48,581 nucleotides of DNA from Anaeromyxobacter soli. Lineage in GTDB: Bacteria; Myxococcota; Myxococcia; Myxococcales; Anaeromyxobacteraceae. Numbering within the stretch: position 1 is the first letter of the stretch; each line of letters begins with the position of its first letter. Shown piece after piece: positions 7,988 to 17,646 of the stretch. Below the pieces are notes generated by a model. That model did not search any database. It saw nothing but the letters and a program-made list of their open reading frames with translations, and was not told where the DNA came from. Where the stretch lies: contig NZ_JAKZLF010000027.1 in the NCBI RefSeq assembly GCF_022808855.1, forward strand, positions 28,424-77,004, written 5' to 3'. The position numbers and the translations under genes were made by a program.

Positions 7988-9262
7988 ATGCCCCTCGTCT
8001 TCGACCTCGACGCGCACGGCCGGCTCGTCGCGCACTCCGACGACACCCGCCGCGCCCTCGCCGACCGCGCCGGCCGGTTCCTGCTCCTGCCCGCGGCGCC
8101 GGATCTCCTGGTCGCGCGCCGCACGCCCGCCGCGGGCGGCCCCGCCGCGCAGCCGCGCTGCATCCTCGCGGGCGACCTCTCCGGCTTCCCAATCGGCGAC
8201 TTCGTCGCCTTCATCCACCAGTCGCGCCTCTCGGGCGTCCTCACCGTCGCCTCGAGCGGCGCGGAGCGCTCGGTCGCGTTCAAGGACGGGGAGGTGCGCG
8301 GGGCGCAGTCGACCGCGCCGGGCGAGCGGATCGGCGAGGTCGCGGTGCGGCTCGGCTACGCCACCGAGGCCCAGATCGCGAAGGCGGCCGCGGGCGGCCG
8401 TCCGCTCGGGAAGGCGCTCGTCGAGCTCGGGTTCGTGTCCGCGAGCGATCTGTGGAAGTGCTTCCACGAGCAGGTGACCGAGGTCTTCCACGCGATCCTG
8501 CTCACGCCGTCCGGCACCTTCTTCCTCGTCGACGAGGACGACCCGGAGCGTCCGGGCGCCGCGCTGTCCGTGAACACGCAGTCGCTCCTCATGGACGGCA
8601 TCCGGCGCATCGACGAGCTGAGCCTCTTCCGCGCGCGCATCCCGGGGCCCCACGCGTTCCTCCGGCGCCGCGAGCCGCGCCGGCCCATCACGCTGAAGCC
8701 GCTCGAGCAGACGCTCCTCGGGCTCGTGGACGGGCGGCGCACGGTCGGGGAGATCGCGACCGCCGCGCACGCGAGCGAGTTCGACGCGACGAAGATCCTC
8801 TACCACCTCGCCGAGGCCGGCTACGTGGAGACGGTCGCCGAGCCCGCGGCGAACGTCGACCCCGCGGCGCGCTTGGAGGCGCTCGCGGAGGGGATGAACG
8901 ACCTCCTCCGCGCGACGGTGGCGGCGGTGCCCGCCTCGGGCCGCGCCGCGCTGCTCGAGTCGGTGCGGGGCTACCTCACCGACACCGCCGGCCCGTTCGC
9001 GCCGCTCTGGGCTCGCCTCGGGCCCGCCGCCGACGGCGCGCTCGAGGGCGAGGCCCTGCTCGGCAACCTGGGCGCGCTCCCCGCCGGCGTCGTCGCCGGG
9101 CTCGCGCCGGGCGGCGAGCGGACCACCCTCCTCCTCCACGCCCTCCGCGAGCTGCTCTTCTTCTACCTGTACCTCGCGGGCGAGCGGATCGACCGGGCCA
9201 CCGACGACGCGCTCGGCGAGACCGTGAAGCGCAAGCTCTGGCAGCTCGAGGAGCTCGCGTGA
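7988..9262 (+). CDS. DUF4388 (PATAN-type) domain protein
   Basis: The product is about 424 residues. The segment from about 60 to 170 (LAGDLSGFPIGDFVAFIHQS followed by GVLTV) is the DUF4388/PATAN domain, which is frequent in myxobacterial and cyanobacterial signalling proteins. It is followed by a region resembling type IV pilus assembly (PilB N-terminal-like) modules (GEVAVRLGYATEAQIAKA). A winged-helix-like segment (LLGLVDGRRTVGEIA) and a helical C-terminus complete it. It starts 12 bases after the DsbA-like gene and its stop overlaps the truD start, so translation is likely coupled. Its role is probably regulatory or protein-interaction, not enzymatic; exact function unknown. Confidence 0.82.
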   Translation: MPLVFDLDAHGRLVAHSDDTRRALADRAGRFLLLPAAPDLLVARRTPAAGGPAAQPRCILAGDLSGFPIGDFVAFIHQSRLSGVLTVASSGAERSVAFKDGEVRGAQSTAPGERIGEVAVRLGYATEAQIAKAAAGGRPLGKALVELGFVSASDLWKCFHEQVTEVFHAILLTPSGTFFLVDEDDPERPGAALSVNTQSLLMDGIRRIDELSLFRARIPGPHAFLRRREPRRPITLKPLEQTLLGLVDGRRTVGEIATAAHASEFDATKILYHLAEAGYVETVAEPAANVDPAARLEALAEGMNDLLRATVAAVPASGRAALLESVRGYLTDTAGPFAPLWARLGPAADGALEGEALLGNLGALPAGVVAGLAPGGERTTLLLHALRELLFFYLYLAGERIDRATDDALGETVKRKLWQLEELA

Positions 9263-10308
9263 CCGAGACGCCGCTCGTCACCGCGGAGCTGCCCGGCTCG
9301 GGCGGCGCGCTCCGCCGGGCGCCCGAGGACTTCCGCGTCGACGAGGTCCCCGCCTACCTCCCGTCCGGCGCCGGCCCGCACCTCTACGTGCGCGTCGAGA
9401 AGCGCGGCCGCACCACCCGCGACGCACTCCGCGCGCTCGCGCGCGCGCTCGGCGTGCCGGAGCGGGACGCCGGCTACGCGGGGCTCAAGGACAAGGACGC
9501 GGTCACGACGCAGTGGCTGTCGTTCCCGGTGGCGCGCGACCCCGACCCGCGCGCGCTCGAGTCGGACGGGCTCCGCGTGCTCGAGGTGTCCCGCCACGCG
9601 AACAAGCTCCGGGCCGGGCACGTCCGCGCGAACCGCTTCCAGCTCGCGGTCCGCGGCGGCGACCTCGCGCGCGCGCAGGGAGCCGCGGCCGCGCTCGCGG
9701 CGCGGGGGCTCGCGAACTTCTTCGGGCCGCAGCGGTTCGGGACGGAGGGCCGGAACGCGGCGGTGGGCCGCGCCCTCCTCCTCGGCGACGGCTCGCCCGA
9801 GGCGCGCCGCGCCGCGCGCGATCGCTTCATGCGCCGGCTCTCGATCTCGGCCTACCAGGCCCTGCTCTTCAACCGCTGGCTCGCGGAGCGGATGGCGGAC
9901 GGCCTGTTCGCGACCGCCATGGCGGGAGACGTCCTGAAGAAGCTCGACACCGGCGGGCTCTTCAACTGCGCCGACCCCGCGGTGGACGGCCCACGCGTCG
10001 AGCGCTTCGAGATCTCTCCCGCGGGGCCGATGTTCGGCCACAAGCTGCGGGCCGCCGAGGGCGAGGCGCTCCGGCGCGAGGAGCGGCTCCTCGCCGCGGA
10101 GGGCATCACGCTCCAGGACTTCGCGCGCGGCGGCGGCGAGGCGGAGGGGACGCGCCGGGCGGCGCGGCTGCGGGTCGACGTCTCCCTCGCGCCGCTCGAC
10201 GACGGCTACCTCGCGACGTTCGAGCTGCCGAAGGGCTCCTACGCGACGGTGGTCATGCGCGAGCTCATGAAGGCGGAGGCCGAGCTGCCCGAGGCGGACG
10301 AGGACTGA
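9259..10308 (+). CDS. truD: tRNA pseudouridine(13) synthase TruD
   Basis: TruD isomerises uridine-13 of tRNA-Glu to pseudouridine. The 349-residue product shows the family hallmarks: PEDFRVDEVPAY near the N-terminus, catalytic GLKDKDAVTTQ (the Asp-containing loop), FANxF-type FFGPQRFG, and the C-terminal LPKGSYATVVMREL. The GTG start overlaps the preceding stop in GTGA (9259-9262). It is last in an operon with a DsbA-like lipoprotein and a DUF4388 protein. That grouping is odd for a tRNA modification enzyme, and nothing in the sequence explains it. Confidence 0.95.
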   Translation: MTETPLVTAELPGSGGALRRAPEDFRVDEVPAYLPSGAGPHLYVRVEKRGRTTRDALRALARALGVPERDAGYAGLKDKDAVTTQWLSFPVARDPDPRALESDGLRVLEVSRHANKLRAGHVRANRFQLAVRGGDLARAQGAAAALAARGLANFFGPQRFGTEGRNAAVGRALLLGDGSPEARRAARDRFMRRLSISAYQALLFNRWLAERMADGLFATAMAGDVLKKLDTGGLFNCADPAVDGPRVERFEISPAGPMFGHKLRAAEGEALRREERLLAAEGITLQDFARGGGEAEGTRRAARLRVDVSLAPLDDGYLATFELPKGSYATVVMRELMKAEAELPEADED

Positions 10309-10397
10309 CGGCCGTCGCCGCCCGGGCCGTTCCCTGCCGCGCGGCGCGCGCCGGCGGCCTGCGGCGGGCGCTGCCGCCCGCGTGAGGCCCCGGCGCG

Positions 10398-11720
10398 CTA
10401 CTCCAGCGCGACGATCCGGAACTCCGTGCGCCGGTTGCGCGCGCGGCCGGTCACGGTCTTGTTCGAGGCGATCGGCTTCGTCGGACCGTACCCGACCGCC
10501 TCGATGCGCTCGGGCGAGATGCCCTTCGAGATGAGGTAGTCGAGCACCGCCTCGGCGCGGCGCTGGCTGAGCCGCATGTTCGCGGCCTCGGTGCCGACCG
10601 CGTCGGTGTGGCCCTCGATCGAGATGCGCATCTTCGAGAAGTCGCGGAGCACCTGGACGACCTGGTTCAGGAGCGGAAACGAGTCGGGCAGCACGCGGAA
10701 CTTCGCGGTCGCGAAGTGCACCTGCTGCTTGATGTCGATCTTCTCGCGCCGCACCTCGACGAGCGTGTACTTCTTCGGGCAGCCGTCGGGCGGCGGCCCG
10801 AACTGCGCGGGGCACTTGTCGAGCCGGTCCGCCAGCCCGTCGCCGTCCGCGTCCGCGTCGGGACAGCCGCCGTTCTCCTTCGTGCCGGCCTTCTGCGGGC
10901 ACTTGTCCTCGGCGTCGGCGATCCCGTCGGAGTCGGAGTCGGGACAGCCGGCGAGCACCTTCAGGCCCGCGACGTCGGGGCACGCGTCGGCGGGGTCCGT
11001 GACGCCGTCGCCGTCGCGGTCCTTCACCGGGCAGCCGCGCGCCTCGATGGGGCCCGGCTCGAGGGGGCACGCGTCCGCCTTGTCGACGATGCCGTCGCCG
11101 TCGTTGTCGGCGTCGGGGCAGCCGTCCTCGTCCTGGAACCCGTCGCGATCCTCGGGATCGAGCGGGCAGCGGTCGATGTCGTCGGGCACCCCGTCGGAGT
11201 CCGAGTCCTTCGCCACGGGGCAGCCCTGCGACGCCTTCGGGCCGGGTTGCGCCGGGCACGCGTCGTCCGCGTCGAGCACGCCGTCTCCGTCCGCGTCGGG
11301 GCAGCCGCCCGTCTCCGGACGCCCGGGGAGCTCGGGGCAGCGGTCGTCGACGTCCGGCACGCCGTCCTTGTCCGTGTCGGTCTTCTCGATCCGGACCGCC
11401 GGCTTCTCGTCGCGCTTCGCGATCGTGACCTGCGTCGGGCCGCAGCCGCGGGAGAGCTCGAGCGCGCGCTTCACGCTCGCCTCGGAGGCGTCGAGGTGCT
11501 CGCGCGCGCGTGCGCCGTGGCCGGTCGCGGTCTCCCGCTCCGCGAACTCCACGTTCGCCTCGGCGAGCGCCAGGTCCCGCGGCGCGCACTGCAGCGCCCC
11601 GGAGGCGCGGGCCTTCGCGATGTCGGCGCGGGCGACCTCGGCGTCCGCGCGCAGCTTGCCGCCCGCCGCGCACCCGGTCGCGAGCGCCAGAACGAGCCCC
11701 GCCGCCACCCGGCGGCTCAC
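10398..11720 (-). CDS. OmpA-family lipoprotein with thrombospondin type 3 repeats
   Basis: The 440-residue product has a lipoprotein signal (VAAGLVLALATGC) and a DUF4398-like helical segment (DLALAEANVEFAERE). About eight calcium-binding type repeats follow (DxDxDGxxDxxDxCP, such as DTDKDGVPDVDDRCP). The C-terminal OmpA/MotB peptidoglycan-binding domain runs from about 320 to 438 (ISIEGHTDAVGTEAAN, LSQRRAEAVLDYL). It should tether the outer membrane to the peptidoglycan, with a stiff Ca-binding spacer. The GTG start overlaps the stop of the upstream DUF4398 gene by four bases, so the two are coupled. Alternating cysteines between the repeats suggest further disulfides. Confidence 0.93.
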   Translation of the reverse strand: MSRRVAAGLVLALATGCAAGGKLRADAEVARADIAKARASGALQCAPRDLALAEANVEFAERETATGHGARAREHLDASEASVKRALELSRGCGPTQVTIAKRDEKPAVRIEKTDTDKDGVPDVDDRCPELPGRPETGGCPDADGDGVLDADDACPAQPGPKASQGCPVAKDSDSDGVPDDIDRCPLDPEDRDGFQDEDGCPDADNDGDGIVDKADACPLEPGPIEARGCPVKDRDGDGVTDPADACPDVAGLKVLAGCPDSDSDGIADAEDKCPQKAGTKENGGCPDADADGDGLADRLDKCPAQFGPPPDGCPKKYTLVEVRREKIDIKQQVHFATAKFRVLPDSFPLLNQVVQVLRDFSKMRISIEGHTDAVGTEAANMRLSQRRAEAVLDYLISKGISPERIEAVGYGPTKPIASNKTVTGRARNRRTEFRIVALE

Positions 11721-12016
11721 AGCGACTCCTCCGACCGGTTGGTCGCCGCGGACGCCTTCTCGCGCGCCGCGCGCGCGAGGTCGCGCGCCCGCTCCGCGTA
11801 GTCCGCGGACACCTCGTACTGGGCGCGCCCGGCCGCCTCCCGCGCCTTGTGCAGGTAGGTCTCGGCCCCCGTGTACTCGTAGGTCGCAGTCTTCGGGGCG
11901 CCCGCGGCGCGGGCAGCCTCGACGGCGACGTCGGCGTCGATGAGGGAAGCGGTCGACTGCACCGGACCGCAGGCGCAGAGGCCTGCGAACGCCAGGACGG
12001 CGGGGAGGAGCCGCAC
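11717..12016 (-). CDS. DUF4398-like lipoprotein
   Basis: This is a 99-residue protein with a lipoprotein signal (LLPAVLAFAGLCAC) and an alpha-helical body (ETYLHKAREAAGRAQYEVSADY) typical of DUF4398 proteins, which are found next to OmpA-like genes. The start codon is GTG. Its TGA overlaps the GTG of the OmpA gene. The OmpA protein itself carries a related helical segment, so the pair may form an outer-membrane complex. Exact role unknown. Confidence 0.82.
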   Translation of the reverse strand: MRLLPAVLAFAGLCACGPVQSTASLIDADVAVEAARAAGAPKTATYEYTGAETYLHKAREAAGRAQYEVSADYAERARDLARAAREKASAATNRSEESL

Positions 12017-12164
12017 GGGTGGAACCCCTTTCGCGAAGGCCGAGCGACGCTACCCGCGGGGGGCAGGCGAGTCAAGGAAGGGTCCCCCGGACCGCCGGCC
12101 TCCGGGCGCACGGGCGAGCCCGGCCGGGAGGCGCGGCCCTAACTTGCCGGCGAGGGAGGAGAAC

Positions 12165-12431
12165 ATGGGAATTCTGGCGTGGATCGTTTTCGGCTTCATC
12201 ATCGGCCTGCTCGCGCGCGCGGTGGTCCCGGGCAAGCAGGGGATGGGCCTCGTGATGACGACGCTGCTCGGCATCGCGGGCTCGCTCATCGGCGGCATCG
12301 TCGCGTCGGCGCTCACGGGCGGCAACAGCACCGGGTTCCACCCGAGCGGCTTCATCGGAAGCCTCATCGGCGCGGTGGTGCTGCTCCTCATCGCCGGGTT
12401 CGCGACGCGCCCGCGCCGGCGCGTGGCGTAG
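12165..12431 (+). CDS. GlsB/YeaQ/YmgE family membrane protein
   Basis: The product is 88 residues with three hydrophobic segments. The family motif MGILAWIVFGFIIGLLAR leads on to GMGLVMTTLLGIAGSLIGG, and the protein ends in a short basic tail (RPRRRVA). These small inner-membrane proteins, once called transglycosylase-associated, are linked to stress responses in other bacteria; their function is not established. The ATG has an excellent GAGGGAGGAG upstream. It stands alone, convergent with the beta-helix lipoprotein gene. Confidence 0.92.
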   Translation: MGILAWIVFGFIIGLLARAVVPGKQGMGLVMTTLLGIAGSLIGGIVASALTGGNSTGFHPSGFIGSLIGAVVLLLIAGFATRPRRRVA

Positions 12432-12442
12432 CGGCGCTCGTG

Positions 12443-12478
12443 CGCGGCGCGTCCCCGAGGCGAGGGGGGCGCGCCGCG
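12443..12478. terminator. Hairpin between convergent genes
   Basis: CGCGGCGC (12443-12450) pairs with GCGCCGCG (12471-12478), with further GTCCCC/GGGGGC pairing inside. It lies between the stops of two convergent genes and has no T tract, so it would be a weak or bidirectional terminator at most. Confidence 0.4.
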
Positions 12479-12484
12479 GAACGT

Positions 12485-14152
12485 TCACTTCGGGTCGGGT
12501 GAGCTGCAGTCGAGCACTGCGGGGAGCATGCAGTACCACGGGGTCCCGGCGAGCGACACCGAGCCCCCGAAGGCTTTGAAGTCCGTCGCTTGCGCGGGGA
12601 AGACCTGGCCCGAGCCCCACGCGATCCTGCTCGCGTCGGCGGGCGCGTCGATGACGACGAGTCCGCGGTACGAGACGATCGACCCCGAGGAGCTCGGATC
12701 GTAGCAGCCGAAGACCGTGGTGTCGGTGCTGGTCGTCCCGCAGGCCGTGGCGCCGAGCGGCCAGGGGCCGCTCGACGAGAGCATCACGAGCACCTGGTCG
12801 CCGCGGTTCGCGTAGACCCGGTTCCGCTCGAAGCGGAAGTCGCCAGCGGCCGGCGGCGGGGCGCCGATGAGCACGATCCCACCGCACTTTCGAGTGGTGC
12901 CCGTCGAGTTGACATAGGTCGGCGGACCCCAGACCGTGGCCGACGCGCCGATGCCGTTGCCGAAGATCGTCGAGTCGACGATGAACAGGCGCGTCGTGTT
13001 CATCGCCGCGATCCCGGTGTCGTCGTTGCGCAGCACCTTCACCGCGTTGAGCTCGAGGGCGGCGTCGTTGGTGGACGACCCGGCCTCGATGCCCATCCCC
13101 GCGTTCTCCTCGATGGTCACGCCGTCGAGCTTCAGGACGCCCTGCGTCAGGTGAGCGCCCCGGCCGCTCTGCCGGAGCGCCCCGCGGAGGAAGGTGGTCG
13201 TGACGGCAGGATTCGCCGCCTCGACGTGCAGCGCATCCGTCGCCATCCCCGCGATCACCACGTCGGCGGCGGTCACGCCGCACGTGTCCTTCACGCTCAG
13301 CCCACGCGCGAGCTTCTTCTGGTCGTCGGTCGCGGACGTCCCCCGCAGCGCGACCGATTGCAGATTCACCGGCGCGCTCGAGCCGTCGCACGCGAGCTCG
13401 AGGGCATCGACATCGCGCGTCGCGTCGCCCACGACGTTCTCGATCGCGAAGCCGGCGAGCGTCGCACCCGCGTGCATCCGCACCGCCGCAGTGGCCGCCG
13501 CGTCGTCGAGCAGGATCGCGTACTCCGCGCCCGAGCCGGAGGAGTCCGAGGTGAGGGTCACGCCGGCGGGGAGGTCGAGCGGCAGCACTTCGCCGGTGGC
13601 GCTGCCGAATGCGACGTGCTCGCCCGAGGCGCCGCCCTTGGCGATCACCGTGCCGCCGGCCGGGGCGGCGACGCCGATGGCCTCCGTCAGCGAGCGGAAG
13701 CGGCACTGAGCGGGCGTGTCTGCCCCCGTCGGTGCCGGGCCGCCTCCGTCGACGGAGCCCGGCGCGGCCACGACATACTGCGCCCCCGCGTTCGCCGGAC
13801 ACTCGCAGCTCGGGGCGCCGCTCTTCTCCCCGCACACGAGGCCCTCGGCGCACGTGGTCCGCGTCACCCACGCGCCGCACACGGGATCCCCCGTGGCGTC
13901 GCACTGCTGGATCTTGCCGGGTTCGCCCGGCGCCGTCGCCGCGGGCTGGAGGGGCTTGCAGCGGACCGCGTCCGGCGTGCAGAGCGCGCAGGAAGACGCG
14001 GCGGCGCGCTTGCTGCACCTCTGGTCGAGCCCGCAGCCCTGGCCTCCGGGACAGTCCTCGGTGGCCTGGCCGAGGCCGCGGCACGGCGCGCCCTCCACGT
14101 CGACCTGGCAGGCCGCGAGCGCGAGGAGGACGAGCGGGAGGAGGCGGCGCAT
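12485..14152 (-). CDS. Lipoprotein with Cys-rich N-terminus and right-handed beta-helix
   Basis: The product is 555 residues. A lipoprotein signal (MRRLLPLVLLALAAC) is followed by a Cys-rich segment of about 110 residues (CPGGQGCGLDQRC, CALCTPDAVRC, CECP). From about 150 to 430 there is a parallel beta-helix of the right-handed type with repeated asparagine/valine strands (LKLDGVTIEENAGMGI, LFIVDSTIFGNGIG, FRFERNRVYANRG). It is probably exposed on the cell surface. No polysaccharide lyase active site can be claimed. It is the last gene of the kinase-PEGA operon, overlapping the preceding stop by one base. The signal sequence resembles that of the 3197-4003 lipoprotein. Confidence 0.8.
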   Translation of the reverse strand: MRRLLPLVLLALAACQVDVEGAPCRGLGQATEDCPGGQGCGLDQRCSKRAAASSCALCTPDAVRCKPLQPAATAPGEPGKIQQCDATGDPVCGAWVTRTTCAEGLVCGEKSGAPSCECPANAGAQYVVAAPGSVDGGGPAPTGADTPAQCRFRSLTEAIGVAAPAGGTVIAKGGASGEHVAFGSATGEVLPLDLPAGVTLTSDSSGSGAEYAILLDDAAATAAVRMHAGATLAGFAIENVVGDATRDVDALELACDGSSAPVNLQSVALRGTSATDDQKKLARGLSVKDTCGVTAADVVIAGMATDALHVEAANPAVTTTFLRGALRQSGRGAHLTQGVLKLDGVTIEENAGMGIEAGSSTNDAALELNAVKVLRNDDTGIAAMNTTRLFIVDSTIFGNGIGASATVWGPPTYVNSTGTTRKCGGIVLIGAPPPAAGDFRFERNRVYANRGDQVLVMLSSSGPWPLGATACGTTSTDTTVFGCYDPSSSGSIVSYRGLVVIDAPADASRIAWGSGQVFPAQATDFKAFGGSVSLAGTPWYCMLPAVLDCSSPDPK

Positions 14153-15128
14153 CAGAACTTCTTCTCCACGAAGAACAGGGTGACGCTGGCCGCGGCGGCG
14201 CTGCCCGCCACGACGAACATCGTGTTGGCGCGGTGCGCGCGCGAGGTGGCGTCCGAGACGTGACCGGTCGCGACGGCCCCGTTCGCCTGGCTCATGCCGT
14301 CGATGGCGGACTCCGCCTGCCGCGCGGACCAGCCGAAGTAGCCGCCCGTCGCGGCGGCGGCCACCGCCGTGCCCGCCGCGATCCACGTGTAGATCCGCCG
14401 CTTCTCCCGCGGCTGCGCAGCTGCGGCGCTGGCACCCACGCCGAGGGACGGCCTGCGCGCGGCGGTCCGGGCGGCCTCGGGCCGCGCCGCCAGATCCGGC
14501 GCCGGGGTCGTCTTGGCGAGGGGCGGAGCGGGCTCGGCGGGCGAGACGGTCTTCGCCGCGGCGGGCGGCGGCGGCTGGGCGGGGCGGAGCTGCACGTCCA
14601 CCACCTGGGCCGCGCCGGCGCTCATCGCGATCTCCTGCTCGAGCCGCTCGTGCCCGGCGAGCGCGAGCGCCACGTCGTAGCTGCCCGGCGGCAGCACGAG
14701 GTGGAAGGGGGTCACGCCGCGGACGCGGCCGTCGATGCGAACCTCGGCGCCGGGCGGGTCGGAGTACACGATGAGCGGCTGCGCCCCCGTCGCGGCGAGC
14801 CGCTCCTCGAGCTTCTTCACCGCGGCGCGCACCACGGCGCGGTCGTTCGCGTCGGGCGCCTCGCGCAGGTAGTCGTTGTAGCTGCGGATCGCGGCCGGCC
14901 ACTCGCCGAGCCGCTCGCGGCACTGCGCGACGTTGTAGTGGATCGCCCCGGCGGGCTTCAGCCGGTACGCCTCCTCGAACTCCGCGATGGCCTCGCGATA
15001 CTGCCGGGCGCGGTACAGCTCGGCGCCCTTGCGGAACCGAGCCTTCGCGTCGGCGACCTCGTCCGCGCGGCCGGCGGCCGGCGGGGCGAGCACCGCGAGC
15101 AGGAGCAGGATGGCGAGGAGGCGGCGGA

Positions 15129-15132
<4 letters not shown>
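14152..15132 (-). CDS. TPR and PEGA domain envelope protein
   Basis: The 326-residue protein has a signal peptide (LLAILLLLAVLAPPAAGRA) and TPR-like helices (GAELYRARQYREAIAEFEEA, IHYNVAQCRERLGEW). A PEGA domain with IVYSDPPGAEVRIDG and a Pro-rich linker follow. The C-terminus has two hydrophobic helices flanking a polar loop. PEGA domains are surface or periplasmic adhesion/structural modules common in myxobacteria, often with kinases. It overlaps the upstream kinase by four bases (ATGA) and the downstream lipoprotein by one. Co-production and a shared envelope complex are inferred from that arrangement. Confidence 0.88.
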
Positions 15133-16560
<1,428 letters not shown>

Positions 16561-16562
<2 letters not shown>

Positions 16563-16587
16563 GACGCGTTCACGGGTAGGGTATCAT
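16561..16587 (+). promoter_or_regulatory. Possible promoter for the FHA gene
   Basis: A TATCAT hexamer at 16582-16587 fits a -10 element, with ATGACG (16561-16566) 15 bases upstream as a poor -35. It lies between divergent starts and would leave a leader of about 35 bases before the TTG at 16628. Only weak support. Confidence 0.25.
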
Positions 16588-16627
16588 GGAAGCGGCGGGC
16601 CGGAAGTTCGGCGCCGGGGGAGCGGCC

Positions 16628-17560
16628 TTGTCCGAGATCGTCGTGATGAACGGGGTCTGCGCGGGGACCGTCTTCGTGCTCCCCGACATCCCGACCGTCC
16701 TCGGCCGCTCGCCCGAGTCGCACCTCCAGATCGGCGACCCCTGGATCTCGAGCATGCACGCCATGTTCGAGCGCCGCGGCGAGGAGGTCTGGGTGATCGA
16801 CCTCGAGAGCCGCAACGGCACCTTCGTCGGCGAGGAGCGCGTCGGCGAGGCGCGGCTCGACGACGGCGCGGTGGTCCGCTTCGGGCGCACCGAGATCCGC
16901 TTCACGGCGCGGGCCGGCCGGGGGGCGCCGGCGCGCACTCCGCGCGAGGAGCGCATCCGTCCCGACGCGCAGCGCGACACCATCCGCTCGGAGGGGACGA
17001 TCTCGGCTCGGGTGCTGGCGGCGCGCGAGCCCGTGGCCCACGAGCCCGCAGTCGACCCGCACACGCTCGCCGTGCGGCCGGTCGTCGTGCTCCGGATGTC
17101 GCTCCACGCCGTGCGCATCGCCTCCTCGCCCGACGTCGCGGGCCGGGTCCGCGCGGCCGTCGACGCCGCCGCGAGGGCGGCGCTGAACGAGGGCGCGATG
17201 GTCGGGAGGCTCGCGTCGGTCGGGGTGCTCGCGCTCTTCGGCGTGACCTCACCGCGGGCCGACGACGCCGCCCGCGCCGTGCAGGCGGCGCGCACCGCCC
17301 GCGGCGCGGTGCGCCGGCTCGGCGGCATCGACCTCCGCGCCGCCGTGGACGCGGGACCGCTGCTCGCCGGCAACGCCATGGGGCCGACCGGCGCGGACAT
17401 CGCGGCGCTCGGCGCGGCGGCGGACCGCTGCGAGCGGCTCGCCGCCCTGGCGCTACCCGGCGAGATCCTGCTCGGCCCGGGCGCGGCGGGAGCCGCCGGC
17501 GAGGGCGTGACGCAGCGCGAGCTCGACGGCGCCGCCGTCGAGGTCGTGCGGGACGATTGA
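16628..17560 (+). CDS. FHA domain protein with catalytically dead cyclase-like domain
   Basis: The product is about 310 residues. The N-terminal FHA domain is complete (LGRSPESHLQIG, SSMHA, RNGTFVG) and should bind phosphothreonine peptides. The C-terminal half has the outline of a class III nucleotide cyclase (ALFGVTSPRADDAARAVQAA, AVDAGPLLAGNAMG, AALGAAADRCERLAALALPG). The two metal-binding aspartates are missing: the first strand reads VVVLRMSLHAV and the usual GD is in VGRLASVGV. It is therefore probably a regulatory pseudo-cyclase. The TTG at 16628 is chosen for its strong GGGGGAG; an ATG at 16586 sits inside the putative promoter. It lies between a divergent Ser/Thr kinase and the Ehr regulator genes. 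Confidence 0.8.
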   Translation: MSEIVVMNGVCAGTVFVLPDIPTVLGRSPESHLQIGDPWISSMHAMFERRGEEVWVIDLESRNGTFVGEERVGEARLDDGAVVRFGRTEIRFTARAGRGAPARTPREERIRPDAQRDTIRSEGTISARVLAAREPVAHEPAVDPHTLAVRPVVVLRMSLHAVRIASSPDVAGRVRAAVDAAARAALNEGAMVGRLASVGVLALFGVTSPRADDAARAVQAARTARGAVRRLGGIDLRAAVDAGPLLAGNAMGPTGADIAALGAAADRCERLAALALPGEILLGPGAAGAAGEGVTQRELDGAAVEVVRDD

Positions 17561-17583
17561 ACGGGGGCTGCGCCCCCGCCCCG
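17559..17583 (+). terminator. Hairpin, 25-base copy of an intergenic repeat
   Basis: GGGGGC and GCCCCC form a hairpin starting two bases after the FHA stop codon. The same 25 bases occur at 75-99. There is no T tract. It may attenuate transcription into the regulator genes or simply be a repeated element. Confidence 0.4.
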
Positions 17584-17617
17584 AAGACGGCTGAGCGACT
17601 GCCGTTCTTGCATTGTG

Positions 17618-17630
17618 TGCCGTTTCGGCA
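17618..17630. promoter_or_regulatory. 13-base near-palindrome upstream of regulator
   Basis: TGCCGTTTCGGCA lies 16 bases before the regulator ATG. Its exact reverse complement is at 19104-19116, at the 3' end of the same gene. An upstream ACTGCCG (17598-17604) also pairs with CGGCAGT (17626-17632). It is a candidate autoregulatory operator; function is inferred. Confidence 0.4.
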
Positions 17631-17646
17631 GTAGAAGGTCCTCTCC

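Noticed and set aside
9163-12111. A 982-codon minus-strand frame over truD and the OmpA gene
   Set aside because: It overlaps two well-supported genes in another frame and has Arg-rich low-complexity sequence.
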